A stretch of 47,378 nucleotides of DNA, taken from the NCBI GenBank assembly GCA_902772455.1, contig CACYAW010000022.1, positions 1 through 47,378 of the forward strand. Reading direction: 5' to 3'. Position 1 is the first letter of the stretch; each line of letters opens with the position of its first letter. Made by a program: the position numbers and the translations under genes. The DNA comes from an uncultured Bacteroidales bacterium. Its GTDB lineage: Bacteria; Bacteroidota; Bacteroidia; Bacteroidales; Muribaculaceae. The notes below the pieces were generated by a model, which saw only the letters and a program-made list of their open reading frames with translations, ran no database searches and had not been told where the DNA came from. Below are positions 35,438 to 44,100 of the stretch, one piece after another.

Positions 35438-35934
35438 TTCGATATGTTGTTTTGTTCTATTATTCTGTCCAACAGGTTGTCACAGGCATCTTCAAGCAGG
35501 TCCAGCACCAATTCAAAGCCCTCACTGCCTTCATAATAAGGATCGGGCACATAATCATGATGGGGGAACTGGCGGATGTAGTCACCCATCATCACCACCT
35601 TGCGCTCCTGCTCGGGGGTAGCCGCTTTGCAACGCAGGTCGTCCACGTTGGTGGCATCCATGCCCACAATCAGGTCAAAGTCCTCAAAATCGCTGAAATG
35701 CACGATGCGTGCGCGATGCGTCAGTTCATAACCGCGCGGACGGGCATGGACACGCATACGCTTATCGGGCAGGTCACCGATGTGCCATCCACCAATACCT
35801 GCCGAATCGATGTAAAAGCGGTCGGTCAAGCCCCGCTCATCCACCATGCGCTGAAACACCGCCTGGGCCGCCGGCGACCGGCAAATATTGCCCAGACAGA
35901 CGAAAAGCACGCTGTATTTCCCGTCTTCAATCAT
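35434..35934 (-). CDS. Low-molecular-weight protein tyrosine phosphatase
   Basis: 166 residues. The N-terminal P-loop is VLFVCLGNICRSP with nucleophile Cys13 and Arg19 of CX5R, and the general acid lies in VPDPYYEG. It dephosphorylates tyrosine (or arginine) residues; in many bacteria the family controls capsule or exopolysaccharide export, but no tyrosine kinase or capsule gene is in this window. It is upstream of GH20 and overlaps it by 4 bp. Length is normal for the family. Confidence 0.94.
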   Translation of the reverse strand: MIEDGKYSVLFVCLGNICRSPAAQAVFQRMVDERGLTDRFYIDSAGIGGWHIGDLPDKRMRVHARPRGYELTHRARIVHFSDFEDFDLIVGMDATNVDDLRCKAATPEQERKVVMMGDYIRQFPHHDYVPDPYYEGSEGFELVLDLLEDACDNLLDRIIEQNNISK

Positions 35935-36007
35935 TTTGAAGGTGCAATATTACAAAAAAACACGGAAAATTGATACTTATAAGGGAGGTTTTTTCGTTAT
36001 TTATGTG

Positions 36008-36015
36008 TAACTTTG
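36008..36015 (+). promoter_or_regulatory. -7 promoter box of the DUF5715 operon
   Basis: TAACTTTG matches TAnnTTTG, about 57 bp before the ATG. The -33 region is T-rich but has no clear TTG. Confidence 0.5.
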
Positions 36016-36072
36016 CTTGCCGAAACGTGAAACTTCCGCCTCCCGATACGTGGAGACTATAATATAACTTAG

Positions 36073-36828
36073 ATGAACCGAAACATCTTGCGACTGCTGC
36101 CACTACTGCTGCTGATGGGACTTGCCCTTGCAAGCGTCACATCATGCGGCCACGGCGACAAGGAGCAACAAGATACCACAGCATGGGACTACAAGGCGCC
36201 GCCTGCCATGCCCATTAACCGCAGCATTACCGGTGACAGCATGGGCTTTATTGCCAATGCCGAGATTCACCGGCTGCCCACCTACATCGAGCAACGTCCG
36301 CTCAAGGAAATCTTCAACGACAGTAACGCCCTGCAGCTGGTGGCCGCTGAGAAAAACGGCTTCAAACCCGTCACGAGCCTGCGTGACGCCTACTGTATTG
36401 ACAAGCCGCTTATCAGGATTTTTTCTTGTGACGCTTATATGCTCGACGACCTCACCGCATCGGTACCCTATCTAGTGCCCAAGGCAGCCCAGTTGCTCAA
36501 GGAGATCGGCTATGCCTTCCAGGACAGCATCCGCAAACGTGGCGGCAAGGATTACCGCATCAAGGTGACCAGTGTGACGCGCACCAACTACAGCGTATCG
36601 AAACTCATGCGGCGCAACCGTGCCGCCACCGAGAATTCCTGCCACCGCTATGGCACCACATTCGACATCAGTTGGGTGAGGTTTGACTGCATGGACCCGA
36701 CGATGGTCGTCTCGCTCGAGGACCTGAAGAACATCCTTGCCGAGGTGGTGCAGGACTTTCGCAAGCGGGGCCGCTGCTATGCCATCTTTGAACGCAAGTC
36801 GGGATGCCTGCACGTTACTGTGAGATAA
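36073..36828 (+). CDS. DUF5715 family lipoprotein
   Basis: 251 residues with lipobox VTSC (Cys25). The C-terminal half (about 135-251) is the family signature: YRIKVTSVTRTNYSVSKLMRRNRAATENSCHRYGTTFDISW followed by ILAEVVQDFRKRGRCYAIFERKSGCLHVTVR. The His and Asp in SCHRYGTTFDI and the final His in CLHV are arranged as in M15-type D-Ala-D-Ala peptidases, so a role in cell-wall peptide trimming is possible, but that is inference. The next gene lies 34 bp on, with a 14-bp palindrome ATAATGTACATTAT between. Confidence 0.85.
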   Translation: MNRNILRLLPLLLLMGLALASVTSCGHGDKEQQDTTAWDYKAPPAMPINRSITGDSMGFIANAEIHRLPTYIEQRPLKEIFNDSNALQLVAAEKNGFKPVTSLRDAYCIDKPLIRIFSCDAYMLDDLTASVPYLVPKAAQLLKEIGYAFQDSIRKRGGKDYRIKVTSVTRTNYSVSKLMRRNRAATENSCHRYGTTFDISWVRFDCMDPTMVVSLEDLKNILAEVVQDFRKRGRCYAIFERKSGCLHVTVR

Positions 36829-36831
36829 AGA

Positions 36832-36845
36832 ATAATGTACATTAT
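36832..36845. other. 14-bp palindrome between two genes
   Basis: ATAATGTACATTAT is a perfect palindrome just after the DUF5715 stop. It may be a protein-binding site or chance in AT-rich DNA. Confidence 0.35.
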
Positions 36846-36862
36846 ATAAAACTTTAAAACCA

Positions 36863-37603
36863 ATGACCTTACAACAGACGATAGCCGAGCACCTGAAATA
36901 TACAGGTCAAAAAGGCTTAGACATCAGTGCCGCACTCATCGACTGTGACGGCGTACTCTACGACTCAATGAAGTACCACACCCAGGCTTGGGTGAAACTC
37001 ATGAAGAAAAACGGTATCAAATGTACCCGTGACGAATTCTATGAAATGGAAGGCATGACCGGTAGCGAAATCATCAAAATGAAGTTCAAGACCGGTGCCG
37101 GCAAAAACATCACCGACGACGAGGCGCATGCCCTGTACGGCGTGAAAACGCGCTACTTCCGTGAGCTGGGCGAAGCTCCCGTGATGCCTGGTGCCGTGCG
37201 TGTGCTCGAAGCCCTCAAGGAGGCCGATGTGGACCGCATACTGGTCACCGGCTCACAGCAGGACACGCTGCTGGAGCGCATCGATAAAGACTTCCCCAAC
37301 CTGTTCGGCGAAGTGAAAGTCACCGGACATGACGTGCGCAAGGGCAAACCCAATCCCGAGCCCTTCCTCAAGGGTATGGCCAAGGCCGAGAAGAAACCCA
37401 ACCAGTGCATCGTCATCGAGAACGCACCCCTGGGCGTACAGGCTGCCCACGCTGCCGGATGCTTCACCATCGGCGTGACCACGGGCCCCATCCCCGAGAA
37501 AGACCTGTACAAGGCCGGTGCCGACCTCGTCTATAAGAACATGGACGAACTGGCTGCCGCCCTGCCCTCGCTCCTCGTGGCATTGTCACTCGTCAAGGCC
37601 TAA
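36863..37603 (+). CDS. HAD-superfamily phosphatase, beta-phosphoglucomutase-like
   Basis: 246 residues. All four HAD motifs are present: nucleophile LIDCDGVLYDS (Asp27, Asp29), motif II ILVTGSQQD, the Lys of motif III in RKGKPNPEPFL and motif IV IVIENAPLGVQAAHAAGC. The alpha-helical cap between motif I and II (residues about 35-105) puts it in subfamily IA, which includes beta-phosphoglucomutases and sugar phosphatases. The substrate cannot be told. It is likely co-transcribed with the DUF5715 gene upstream; aroB follows after a hairpin repeat. Confidence 0.9.
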   Translation: MTLQQTIAEHLKYTGQKGLDISAALIDCDGVLYDSMKYHTQAWVKLMKKNGIKCTRDEFYEMEGMTGSEIIKMKFKTGAGKNITDDEAHALYGVKTRYFRELGEAPVMPGAVRVLEALKEADVDRILVTGSQQDTLLERIDKDFPNLFGEVKVTGHDVRKGKPNPEPFLKGMAKAEKKPNQCIVIENAPLGVQAAHAAGCFTIGVTTGPIPEKDLYKAGADLVYKNMDELAAALPSLLVALSLVKA

Positions 37604-37613
37604 ACTGGTTTAA

Positions 37614-37682
37614 CCACGAATTACGCGAATTATACAAATGCTCTCTTAAAATAAGAATTTGTGTAATTCGCGTAATTTGTAG
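37614..37682. repeat. Intergenic hairpin repeat before aroB
   Basis: Two 26-nt arms (37614-37639 and 37657-37682) pair almost perfectly around a 17-nt loop. Both arms contain AATTACGCGAATTA-type sequence with a 9-bp inner period. The mismatches are mostly G-U in RNA. The type resembles dispersed repeats seen in Bacteroidetes; a terminator or mRNA-stabilising role is possible. Confidence 0.8.
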
Positions 37683-37697
37683 TTTAATTGCACAGTC

Positions 37698-38735
37698 ATG
37701 GGACAGAACCTCATTTTTACCAACGATGTCCAGGCAGCGATCGAGCGATTGACGGCCAGCATTAATCACAATGTGACCGTGTGGATCGCCGACGTGAACA
37801 CTGCGCGCCTGTTGCCCACCCCACCCCAACACCTTATCACCATCCCCGACGGCGACGAGAACAAGACACTGGCTACCGTCACTCGCGTGTGGGACGAGAT
37901 GGAACGCATGGGCGTGACACGACACTCGCTGGTCATCAACCTGGGTGGCGGTATGGTGACCGACCTGGGAGGGTTTGCTGCAGCTACCTTCAAGCGCGGC
38001 GTGAGGTTCATCAATGTGCCCACCACGATGCTGGGGGCCGTCGATGCCGCCGTGGGTGGCAAGACCGGCATCAACTACCATGAATTGAAAAACGAGATCG
38101 GCGCATTTGCCCCCGCCAGCGACGTAATCATCTCCACCCGCTTCTTTGACACACTGCCCATCGAGGAAATGAAATCGGGTTTTGCCGAGGTCATCAAGCA
38201 TGCCATGCTCAGCGACCGCGACGAGTTCCTCAGACTGCTGGACCATGATTTCACAATCCCCATCAACCACGATAACCTGCTGGAACGGCTGCGCCGCTCG
38301 GTGCAGGTCAAGGTGGATATCGTCGCCCGCGACCCCAACGAGCAGGGCGAGCGCAAGGCGCTCAACCTGGGACACACCGTTGGGCACGCTTTCGAGAGCC
38401 TGGCAATGAAACGAGAAAAGCCTGTACCCCACGGCTATGCAGTTGCTTGGGGGCTGGTGACTGAGGCCGTTCTATCCCACATCAAACTGAAATTCCCCAG
38501 CGAGGATGTGCACCGGTTGGGCCATTATGTGCGCGACAATTACCGTGATTTCCCATTTACCTGCGACGACTATGATGAGTTGATGGACCTGATGCGTCAC
38601 GACAAGAAAAGCCGCGACGGCGAGATCACTTGCACCCTGCTGGCCGCCATCGGCGACTGCCGTATCGACCAAACCGTCACCCCCGACGACGTTACCGCCG
38701 CGCTCGACATCCTGCGCGACCTGTTGGGAATCTAG
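37698..38735 (+). CDS. aroB: 3-dehydroquinate synthase
   Basis: 345 residues. Converts DAHP to 3-dehydroquinate, step two of the shikimate pathway, with NAD and a metal ion. Motifs seen: IPDGDENKTL, LVINLGGGMVTDLGGFAAATFKRGVRFINVPTTMLGAVDAAVGGKTGIN, EMKSGFAEVIKHAML, and LNLGHTVGHAFE with the metal-binding His residues. Slightly shorter than the E. coli enzyme. It converges with the DMT transporter gene, 14 bp between the stops. Confidence 0.96.
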   Translation: MGQNLIFTNDVQAAIERLTASINHNVTVWIADVNTARLLPTPPQHLITIPDGDENKTLATVTRVWDEMERMGVTRHSLVINLGGGMVTDLGGFAAATFKRGVRFINVPTTMLGAVDAAVGGKTGINYHELKNEIGAFAPASDVIISTRFFDTLPIEEMKSGFAEVIKHAMLSDRDEFLRLLDHDFTIPINHDNLLERLRRSVQVKVDIVARDPNEQGERKALNLGHTVGHAFESLAMKREKPVPHGYAVAWGLVTEAVLSHIKLKFPSEDVHRLGHYVRDNYRDFPFTCDDYDELMDLMRHDKKSRDGEITCTLLAAIGDCRIDQTVTPDDVTAALDILRDLLGI

Positions 38736-38749
38736 CTACATTTCATTTA

Positions 38750-39685
38750 TTATCTCCAGTGCCAAAGGCGGGAGACCGCATGAGTGATTGTGCGCATGTG
38801 AAGGTCCTTGCCCACGACAACCAGCATCACGGCAAAGAGGATGAAGAGAATGCCGACGATGAGACGGGGCGTGAGCAGTTCTCCAAAGACGAGCACACCG
38901 ATGGTTACGGCAGTCAACGGTTCCAAAGCGCCCAAAATGGCCGTGGGTGTGGCACCTACATGATGCACGGCCACAGTCATGAACACCAGCGAGAGGATGG
39001 TGGGCACGATGCTGAGCCAAACGGCAAACATCCAGGCACGCGGCGATGGCAACACGTGCAGATAGAGATCGGGCGAGGTGAACGAATAGAGTATCAGCGT
39101 GATTTCGCACACCAGCATGGCATAAAAGGTGACCTTAAACGATGACATCTTGATGCTCGACTGATTCACCACAATGATATAGATGGCATAGGCCAACGAA
39201 GAAATGATGCAAAGGATGATGCCCAACACGCTCAACGAGGCTCCCGCCTCACCCTTGTAAAGCAAGCCGATGCCAATGAGCGACATCACAATGGCGACAA
39301 TGGTGACCATCGTCACCCGTTCCTTGAAAAACAACGCCATTATCACGGCCACCATCACAGGATAGACAAACAGGATGGTAGAGGCAATGCCGGCGTCCAT
39401 GAAGTGGAAACTCTGATAATAGGTAATGCTGGATGCCGCAAAAAGTAGCCCCAACGAACAGAGGACCTTAAACTCTTGACGCGTGACCTTGAAACTCTCA
39501 CGCTTGATGAGCATGACGATAGCCAACAGGATGACAGCCAGCCCAAAACGGTGAGACAGTACAGTTGCCGTGTTCACGCCTTCCTCATAGAGCGGCAGGG
39601 CGCCAAAAGGATTTGTGCCATAGCACACCGCCGAAAGAACGGCACACAGGATACCGATAGATTTTGATTGCTTTGTCATGGTCAT
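38750..39685 (-). CDS. DMT-family (EamA) transporter
   Basis: 311 residues with about ten hydrophobic segments in two EamA halves (about 10-140 and 160-300). The family exports or imports small metabolites such as amino acids or nucleotide sugars; the substrate is not known. Characteristic stretches: SHRFGLAVILLAIVM, GLLFAASSITYYQSFHFMDAGIASTILFVYPVMVAVIMALFFKER and GATPTAILGALEPLTAVTIGVLVFGELLTPR. The start at MTMTKQ is two codons before another ATG, so either may be right. Confidence 0.9.
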   Translation of the reverse strand: MTMTKQSKSIGILCAVLSAVCYGTNPFGALPLYEEGVNTATVLSHRFGLAVILLAIVMLIKRESFKVTRQEFKVLCSLGLLFAASSITYYQSFHFMDAGIASTILFVYPVMVAVIMALFFKERVTMVTIVAIVMSLIGIGLLYKGEAGASLSVLGIILCIISSLAYAIYIIVVNQSSIKMSSFKVTFYAMLVCEITLILYSFTSPDLYLHVLPSPRAWMFAVWLSIVPTILSLVFMTVAVHHVGATPTAILGALEPLTAVTIGVLVFGELLTPRLIVGILFILFAVMLVVVGKDLHMRTITHAVSRLWHWR

Positions 39686-39708
39686 GAGTGTGTTGATGCA
39701 ACGGTAGC

Positions 39709-40806
39709 CTATCGCTTGAAGCGGCTCATCTCATAAAAGGCGGGCAAGGCCTGGCCGTTGGCACTGTTGAACAGGCCGCGGTTCAAGCCCCAGTTGCTGT
39801 GTTCAAAGCGGGTGCCATAGCGGTTCTCCTCGGGGTACCACCAGAAGAGGCCCGTCACATTATCATGGCGGTTTAACTCATTGACCAACTGAGCAGTAAA
39901 CTCTCGTTGACCCTCGATGGTTCCAGGAGGACAATTGGTGAAATCCTCCTCGCCACGGTTCACGCCGTCATGCAGGTAGTAATAGGCAGCCTCGACAATC
40001 ATCACGGGTTTATCGGGGAAGCGCTCGGCAAGCTGGTCAAGCGTCCTGCCCAGGTTGGGTATCGTGCCGTGCCACATGGGATAATAACTCAGGCCTATGA
40101 TGTCATAATCCACGCCGGCCTCTTTCAGGCGGTCGTAGTAGTTGCGGGTCATTTCCCACACGCCGGCCTTCTCGGTGTGGATGATGATGCCGGCCGACGG
40201 GCACACCTCGCGGCACGCCTTGCAGCCAGCCTTGAGCAAACTGGTAAAAATGTCCCAATTCTCGGCATTCATCGGGTCAACACGTCCCACTGGCCAATCC
40301 ATGCCAAAGGTAATCTCGTTGCCCACCTGAATGGTTGCGGGAACAACTCCGGCCGCCTTGAGGGCCAACAAGCAATTGCGGGTATAACGATAAATACTGT
40401 CAGACAATGCTTTAGCGTCCAATCCTTCCCACCGCTTGGGAGTAAACTGCTTGGCGGGGTCGGCCCACGTGTCACTGTAATGAAAATCCAGCATGACCTC
40501 AAAGCCGCGTGCCTTGATGGTCTTGCACAGGTCAATCACGTAATCCAGGCTCTGGCACACGCCCTCGTCGTGATGGCGTCCAGAAGCATTCTGCGGGTCC
40601 ACAAACAGGCGCACCCGCATCATGTTCCATCCCTGCTGCCTGAACAAGTCATAGGGATCTACCGTCACACCACAAGAGTCCTTGTAAATCACGCCATTGC
40701 GGGCATTAGATGTCATCATCGAGATGTCACCGCCCAACCACGTCTGCCCCGCCACCGACAGCATCGCCGTCAGTATGAGTATCAATGTCAATACACGTTT
40801 CATCAT
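39709..40806 (-). CDS. Arabinogalactan endo-beta-1,4-galactanase, GH53
   Basis: 365 residues, secreted (signal peptide 1-20, then QTWLGGDISMM). Hydrolyses beta-1,4-galactan side chains of pectin. The GH53 motifs are FRQQGWNMMRVRLFVDP, EVMLDFHYSDTWADPAKQ, TIQVGNEITFGMDWP with acid/base Glu164, and KPVMIVEAAYY with nucleophile Glu272. Single catalytic domain without dockerin. It stands apart from the SusCD locus, next to the DMT transporter. Confidence 0.95.
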   Translation of the reverse strand: MMKRVLTLILILTAMLSVAGQTWLGGDISMMTSNARNGVIYKDSCGVTVDPYDLFRQQGWNMMRVRLFVDPQNASGRHHDEGVCQSLDYVIDLCKTIKARGFEVMLDFHYSDTWADPAKQFTPKRWEGLDAKALSDSIYRYTRNCLLALKAAGVVPATIQVGNEITFGMDWPVGRVDPMNAENWDIFTSLLKAGCKACREVCPSAGIIIHTEKAGVWEMTRNYYDRLKEAGVDYDIIGLSYYPMWHGTIPNLGRTLDQLAERFPDKPVMIVEAAYYYLHDGVNRGEEDFTNCPPGTIEGQREFTAQLVNELNRHDNVTGLFWWYPEENRYGTRFEHSNWGLNRGLFNSANGQALPAFYEMSRFKR

Positions 40807-40854
40807 CTATCCACTTGAAATGTCTGGTTTAAAGTCATTCTTTCGTTCAGATAT

Positions 40855-40889
40855 TAAAAAAGTGCCGATAATCATTGACTATCAGCACT
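40855..40889 (-). terminator. Intrinsic terminator of tRNA-Pro
   Basis: On the minus strand a 10-bp stem (AGTGCTGATA with TATCGGCACT, arms at 40880-40889 and 40861-40870) is followed by a T run. It lies just after the tRNA and before the GH53 gene start. Confidence 0.8.
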
Positions 40890-40899
40890 TTTTGCGTTG

Positions 40900-40974
40900 T
40901 CGGGGTGACTAGATTCGAACTAGCGACCCCACGCCCCCCAGACGCGTACTCTAACCGGACTGAGCTACACCCCG
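40900..40974 (-). tRNA. tRNA-Pro(GGG)
   Basis: Read on the minus strand: acceptor CGGGGTG pairs with CACCCCG, D arm GCTC...GAGT, anticodon loop CTGGGGG with anticodon GGG in a stem with two G-U pairs, T arm CTAG/CTAG with TTCGAAT loop, discriminator A. The CCA end is not encoded. Confidence 0.95.
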
Positions 40975-41107
40975 AACGCACTGAAACAGGATTTGTTTCG
41001 TAAAGCGGTGCAAAGGTAATACCGATTTATATACTGACCAAATTTTTTTGAAAATATTTTTTCCAAAAAATAGTCACCATAACGATAAACCACTAATAAT
41101 GAATAAC

Positions 41108-41140
41108 ATAGAAGAGACACAAAAAATGCGTCTCTTCTAT
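41108..41140 (-). terminator. Palindrome downstream of the aldolase, possible terminator
   Basis: Perfect 11-bp arms ATAGAAGAGAC and GTCTCTTCTAT with an 11-nt loop, about 40 bp after the aldolase stop. There is no strong U tract, so termination is uncertain. The core is related to the palindrome at 24467-24488. Confidence 0.6.
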
Positions 41141-41181
41141 ATTCACAATCCCATTAACGGGATTTTTACTTCTATTACCGA

Positions 41182-42183
41182 TTACTCGGCCTTGCCGTCG
41201 CTACCCAGCACCTCGATGATTTTGTGCTTGTAGAGTTTAACCATCTCGTCACGGGCGGGGCCGCAATACTTGCGGGGGTCAAACTCGCCGGGCTTCTCGG
41301 CCAGGACCTTGCGAACGGCAGCGGTAAAGGCCAGGCGGCTGTCGCTGTCGATGTTGATCTTGCAAACGGCGCTCTTGGCAGCCTTGCGCAGCTGATCCTC
41401 GGGGATACCTACGGCATCGGGCAGGTTACCACCGTGGGTGTTGATAATGTCAACATACTCCTGGGGCACACTCGACGAACCGTGCAGCACGATGGGGAAG
41501 CCGGGGAGCCTCTTCTCCACTTCCTCGAGCACGTCAAATGCCAGGGGAGGAGGAACGAGCTTACCGGTCTTCGGGTCACGGGTGCACTGCTCAGGTTTGA
41601 ACTTGTAAGCACCGTGGCTGGTACCAATGCTGATGGCCAGCGAGTCACAACCCGTGCGGGTAGCGAAATCGATCACCTCTTCGGGCTTGGTATAGTGTGA
41701 CTCTTCGGCAACAACGTCATCCTCTACACCGGCGAGCACGCCCAGCTCGGCCTCAACGGTAACGTCATACTGATGAGCATAATCCACAACCTTCTTGGTC
41801 AGGGCAATGTTCTCCTCATAGGGGAGCGACGAACCGTCGATCATTACTGAAGAGAAACCGAAGTCAACGCAGGACTTGCACAATTCAAAGGTGTCACCAT
41901 GGTCCAGATGGAGGCAAATCTGGGGATGTTCCCAACCCAACTCCTTAGCATATTCTACAGCACCCTCGGCCATGTAACGCAGCAAAGTCTGGTTAGCATA
42001 CTTGCGGGCACCGCTGGAAACTTGCAGGATAACCGGCGACTTGGTCTCGGCGCAAGCCTTGATGATAGCCTGTAACTGCTCCATGTTGTTGAAGTTGAAT
42101 GCGGGGATGGCATAGCCGCCATCGACTGCCTTTGCGAACATCTCGCGGGTGTTCACGAGTCCTAAATCCTTGTAATTTACCAT
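41182..42183 (-). CDS. fba: Class II fructose-bisphosphate aldolase
   Basis: 333 residues. Cleaves fructose 1,6-bisphosphate to two triose phosphates in glycolysis, with zinc. Seen: AIPAFNFNNMEQLQAI, ICLHLDHGD with Asp94 and His95, EAELGVLAGVEDD, LAISIGTSHGAYK and IVLHGSSSVP, which hold the zinc ligands. Single gene with its own strong promoter; the promoter match is the best in this window. Confidence 0.96.
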   Translation of the reverse strand: MVNYKDLGLVNTREMFAKAVDGGYAIPAFNFNNMEQLQAIIKACAETKSPVILQVSSGARKYANQTLLRYMAEGAVEYAKELGWEHPQICLHLDHGDTFELCKSCVDFGFSSVMIDGSSLPYEENIALTKKVVDYAHQYDVTVEAELGVLAGVEDDVVAEESHYTKPEEVIDFATRTGCDSLAISIGTSHGAYKFKPEQCTRDPKTGKLVPPPLAFDVLEEVEKRLPGFPIVLHGSSSVPQEYVDIINTHGGNLPDAVGIPEDQLRKAAKSAVCKINIDSDSRLAFTAAVRKVLAEKPGEFDPRKYCGPARDEMVKLYKHKIIEVLGSDGKAE

Positions 42184-42230
42184 AATTTAGAGTTAAATAT
42201 TATTGGAAAAAAGCATATTATAATTTGCGG

Positions 42231-42261
42231 CAAAGTTAAGTCTTTTTTATTGTTGGGCAAA
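42231..42261 (-). promoter_or_regulatory. fba promoter
   Basis: On the minus strand TTTG (42258-42261) is followed after 19 bp by TAACTTTG (42231-42238), fully fitting the Bacteroidetes consensus. The leader would be about 45 nt. The rest of the gap (42262-42394) shows no gene. Confidence 0.75.
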
Positions 42262-42394
42262 GCCCACAGCCATTATTTTTTAAAACAATTCATCTACTTT
42301 TTTACACAGACAAATCGGGAGCCTGACGGGAATTGGTAAAGTATTACCGAATGCCCTAGTTTTTCATTCAGTTTGTTGCAAAAAACAATGATTA

Positions 42395-42426
42395 TTTGAT
42401 AATCATCCATTATTTTATTATATTTG
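42395..42426 (+). promoter_or_regulatory. Promoter of the dockerin propeller-like gene
   Basis: TTTG (42395-42398), 20 bp, TATATTTG (42419-42426). This fits the Bacteroidetes consensus and would give a leader of about 75 nt. Confidence 0.75.
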
Positions 42427-42505
42427 CGACCTGGTTATATATGATATAGTGAAACCATAACCAACCGTATATATTAACTTATTAACTTTAATCAATTATC
42501 CGTTT

Positions 42506-44068
42506 ATGAAAAAATTCTTACTAATCGCTGCACTGGCAGCAGTAGCACTGGGCGCTAACGCCGATGGCTACAAACTCGAGAAAGTGTGGGAGATCAACGA
42601 CGTCTCATTCCTGCCTGTGGGCGACACGCGCCAGGGCTTCGGCATGGACGGCAAATTCTACATCAACGACAAGGCAACACAGACTATTTACATCATTGAT
42701 GAGAATGGTCTGGCCAATGAACAGTTACCTGGTGGAGCCAACTGCGGTATCACCCGCGACGAAGCCGGCAACATCCTGGTGAGCACCGCAGCCTTCCCCG
42801 GAGCATGGGGCCCCGAGGCTGGCATCAAGGTCATTAACCCGAACACCCTTGAAACAGTAGAATACCTCGTACCTGAGGAGTGCGGCCTGCTGGGACGTTG
42901 CGACCATATCGGTTTTGCCAAGGGCAACTTCTTTGAGGACGGCGCCCTGTACCTCACCGGTGGTAACACAGGTACCGACCCCTACACCGACGGTGTTGCA
43001 GTTTTCACTGTAACTGGTGGTGAGGTTGATTACGACATGTGCTACTTGGCTACCGTCGAGCCTGCAGTGACTGGTCAAACCTCTACTGTTATCAACTACT
43101 ACACCGATTTGAATGGTGAAGATGCGCTCATTTACGCTTACCGCAGCGGATATCCTTTCAAGCTGACCTTTGATGGTGACAATTTTGCCAAGATCTCATT
43201 AGATCTGCCTGGAACAGCCGAGTTTGCTAAAGGCCACAGCGATGGCGCATTCCCCCTCATTTGGGATGGCAAGGAACTCATTATCTATCCGCTGATGCCC
43301 GACTATCGCGACGGATGGGCCATCGCCGAAGCTGGCGCCGAGGCACCCATTGCCTATTTTGAGGCTACTGCTGCTGCCAACCCCAATGGCTACCAGAATG
43401 ACTGGTTGAATGCCGAGGTCAATGAGGACGGCAGCGTTACCATCTATCAGTACATGCCCGGTCTGTGCCTGCGTGTATTCAAGCTGACCAAGGAGGTTGA
43501 GGTACCCAATGTTTACATCCTGGGCGAGGTGAACGATCAGGTATGGGCTCCCACCAATGGAACCTTGATGGAATATGATGCCGAAAACAACGTTTACACC
43601 GCAACCGTTACCCTTGATGGCCGTGGCGAGAGTGGCGAAAACTACTTCAGCTTCACCACCGAGCTTGCCGAGAACAATGACGATGGCGGCTGGGCTTACA
43701 TCGCACCGTTCCGCTTTGGTGCCGTTAGCGAGGGTGACTTCTGGTTTGATGAAATGTATCTGGGCCAGCCCCTGCCTTTGACCTATGAAAACGGTCAGGC
43801 ATTCCGCTTGATGGGCGGTGAGTACAACTTGACCTTGAGCCTCGAGAACATGACTCTCGTGATTGAGAAGCCTCAGCCCGATTTCGTTCGTGGCGATGTG
43901 GATGGCGACAATAACGTTAACATCGGCGACGTTACTGCCCTGATCGACATGTTGCTGACTGGCGAAGAGGCTCCTGCCGGTGCCGATTGCGACAACAACC
44001 ACGCCGTCAACATTTCGGACGTAACCACGCTGGTTGACTTCCTGTTGAGCGGCAACTGGCCCGAATAA
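42506..44068 (+). CDS. Secreted propeller-like protein with SusE/F-like and dockerin-like domains
   Basis: 520 residues, signal peptide MKKFLLIAALAAVALGANA. Residues about 20-330 have a repeating strand pattern like a beta-propeller (KFYINDKATQTIYIIDENG, GIKVINPNTLETVEYL). Residues about 332-455 (VYILGEVNDQVWAPTNGTLMEYDAENNVYTATVTLDG) resemble the starch-binding-like domains of SusE/SusF. The C-terminus carries two dockerin loops, DVDGDNNVNIGDVTALIDML and DCDNNHAVNISDVTTLVDFLLSG, of the DVT type, like the first C10 protease. It has its own promoter and a strong terminator. Function is unknown; binding of a glycan or calcium-linked partner is inference. Confidence 0.88.
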   Translation: MKKFLLIAALAAVALGANADGYKLEKVWEINDVSFLPVGDTRQGFGMDGKFYINDKATQTIYIIDENGLANEQLPGGANCGITRDEAGNILVSTAAFPGAWGPEAGIKVINPNTLETVEYLVPEECGLLGRCDHIGFAKGNFFEDGALYLTGGNTGTDPYTDGVAVFTVTGGEVDYDMCYLATVEPAVTGQTSTVINYYTDLNGEDALIYAYRSGYPFKLTFDGDNFAKISLDLPGTAEFAKGHSDGAFPLIWDGKELIIYPLMPDYRDGWAIAEAGAEAPIAYFEATAAANPNGYQNDWLNAEVNEDGSVTIYQYMPGLCLRVFKLTKEVEVPNVYILGEVNDQVWAPTNGTLMEYDAENNVYTATVTLDGRGESGENYFSFTTELAENNDDGGWAYIAPFRFGAVSEGDFWFDEMYLGQPLPLTYENGQAFRLMGGEYNLTLSLENMTLVIEKPQPDFVRGDVDGDNNVNIGDVTALIDMLLTGEEAPAGADCDNNHAVNISDVTTLVDFLLSGNWPE

Positions 44069-44100
44069 TTCGGTACTTGAATCATAAATTAGACCTTTAT

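Noticed and set aside
41149-41170. Small hairpin ATCCC/GGGAT followed by a T run on the plus strand
   Set aside because: No plus-strand gene ends there; the stem is only five pairs.
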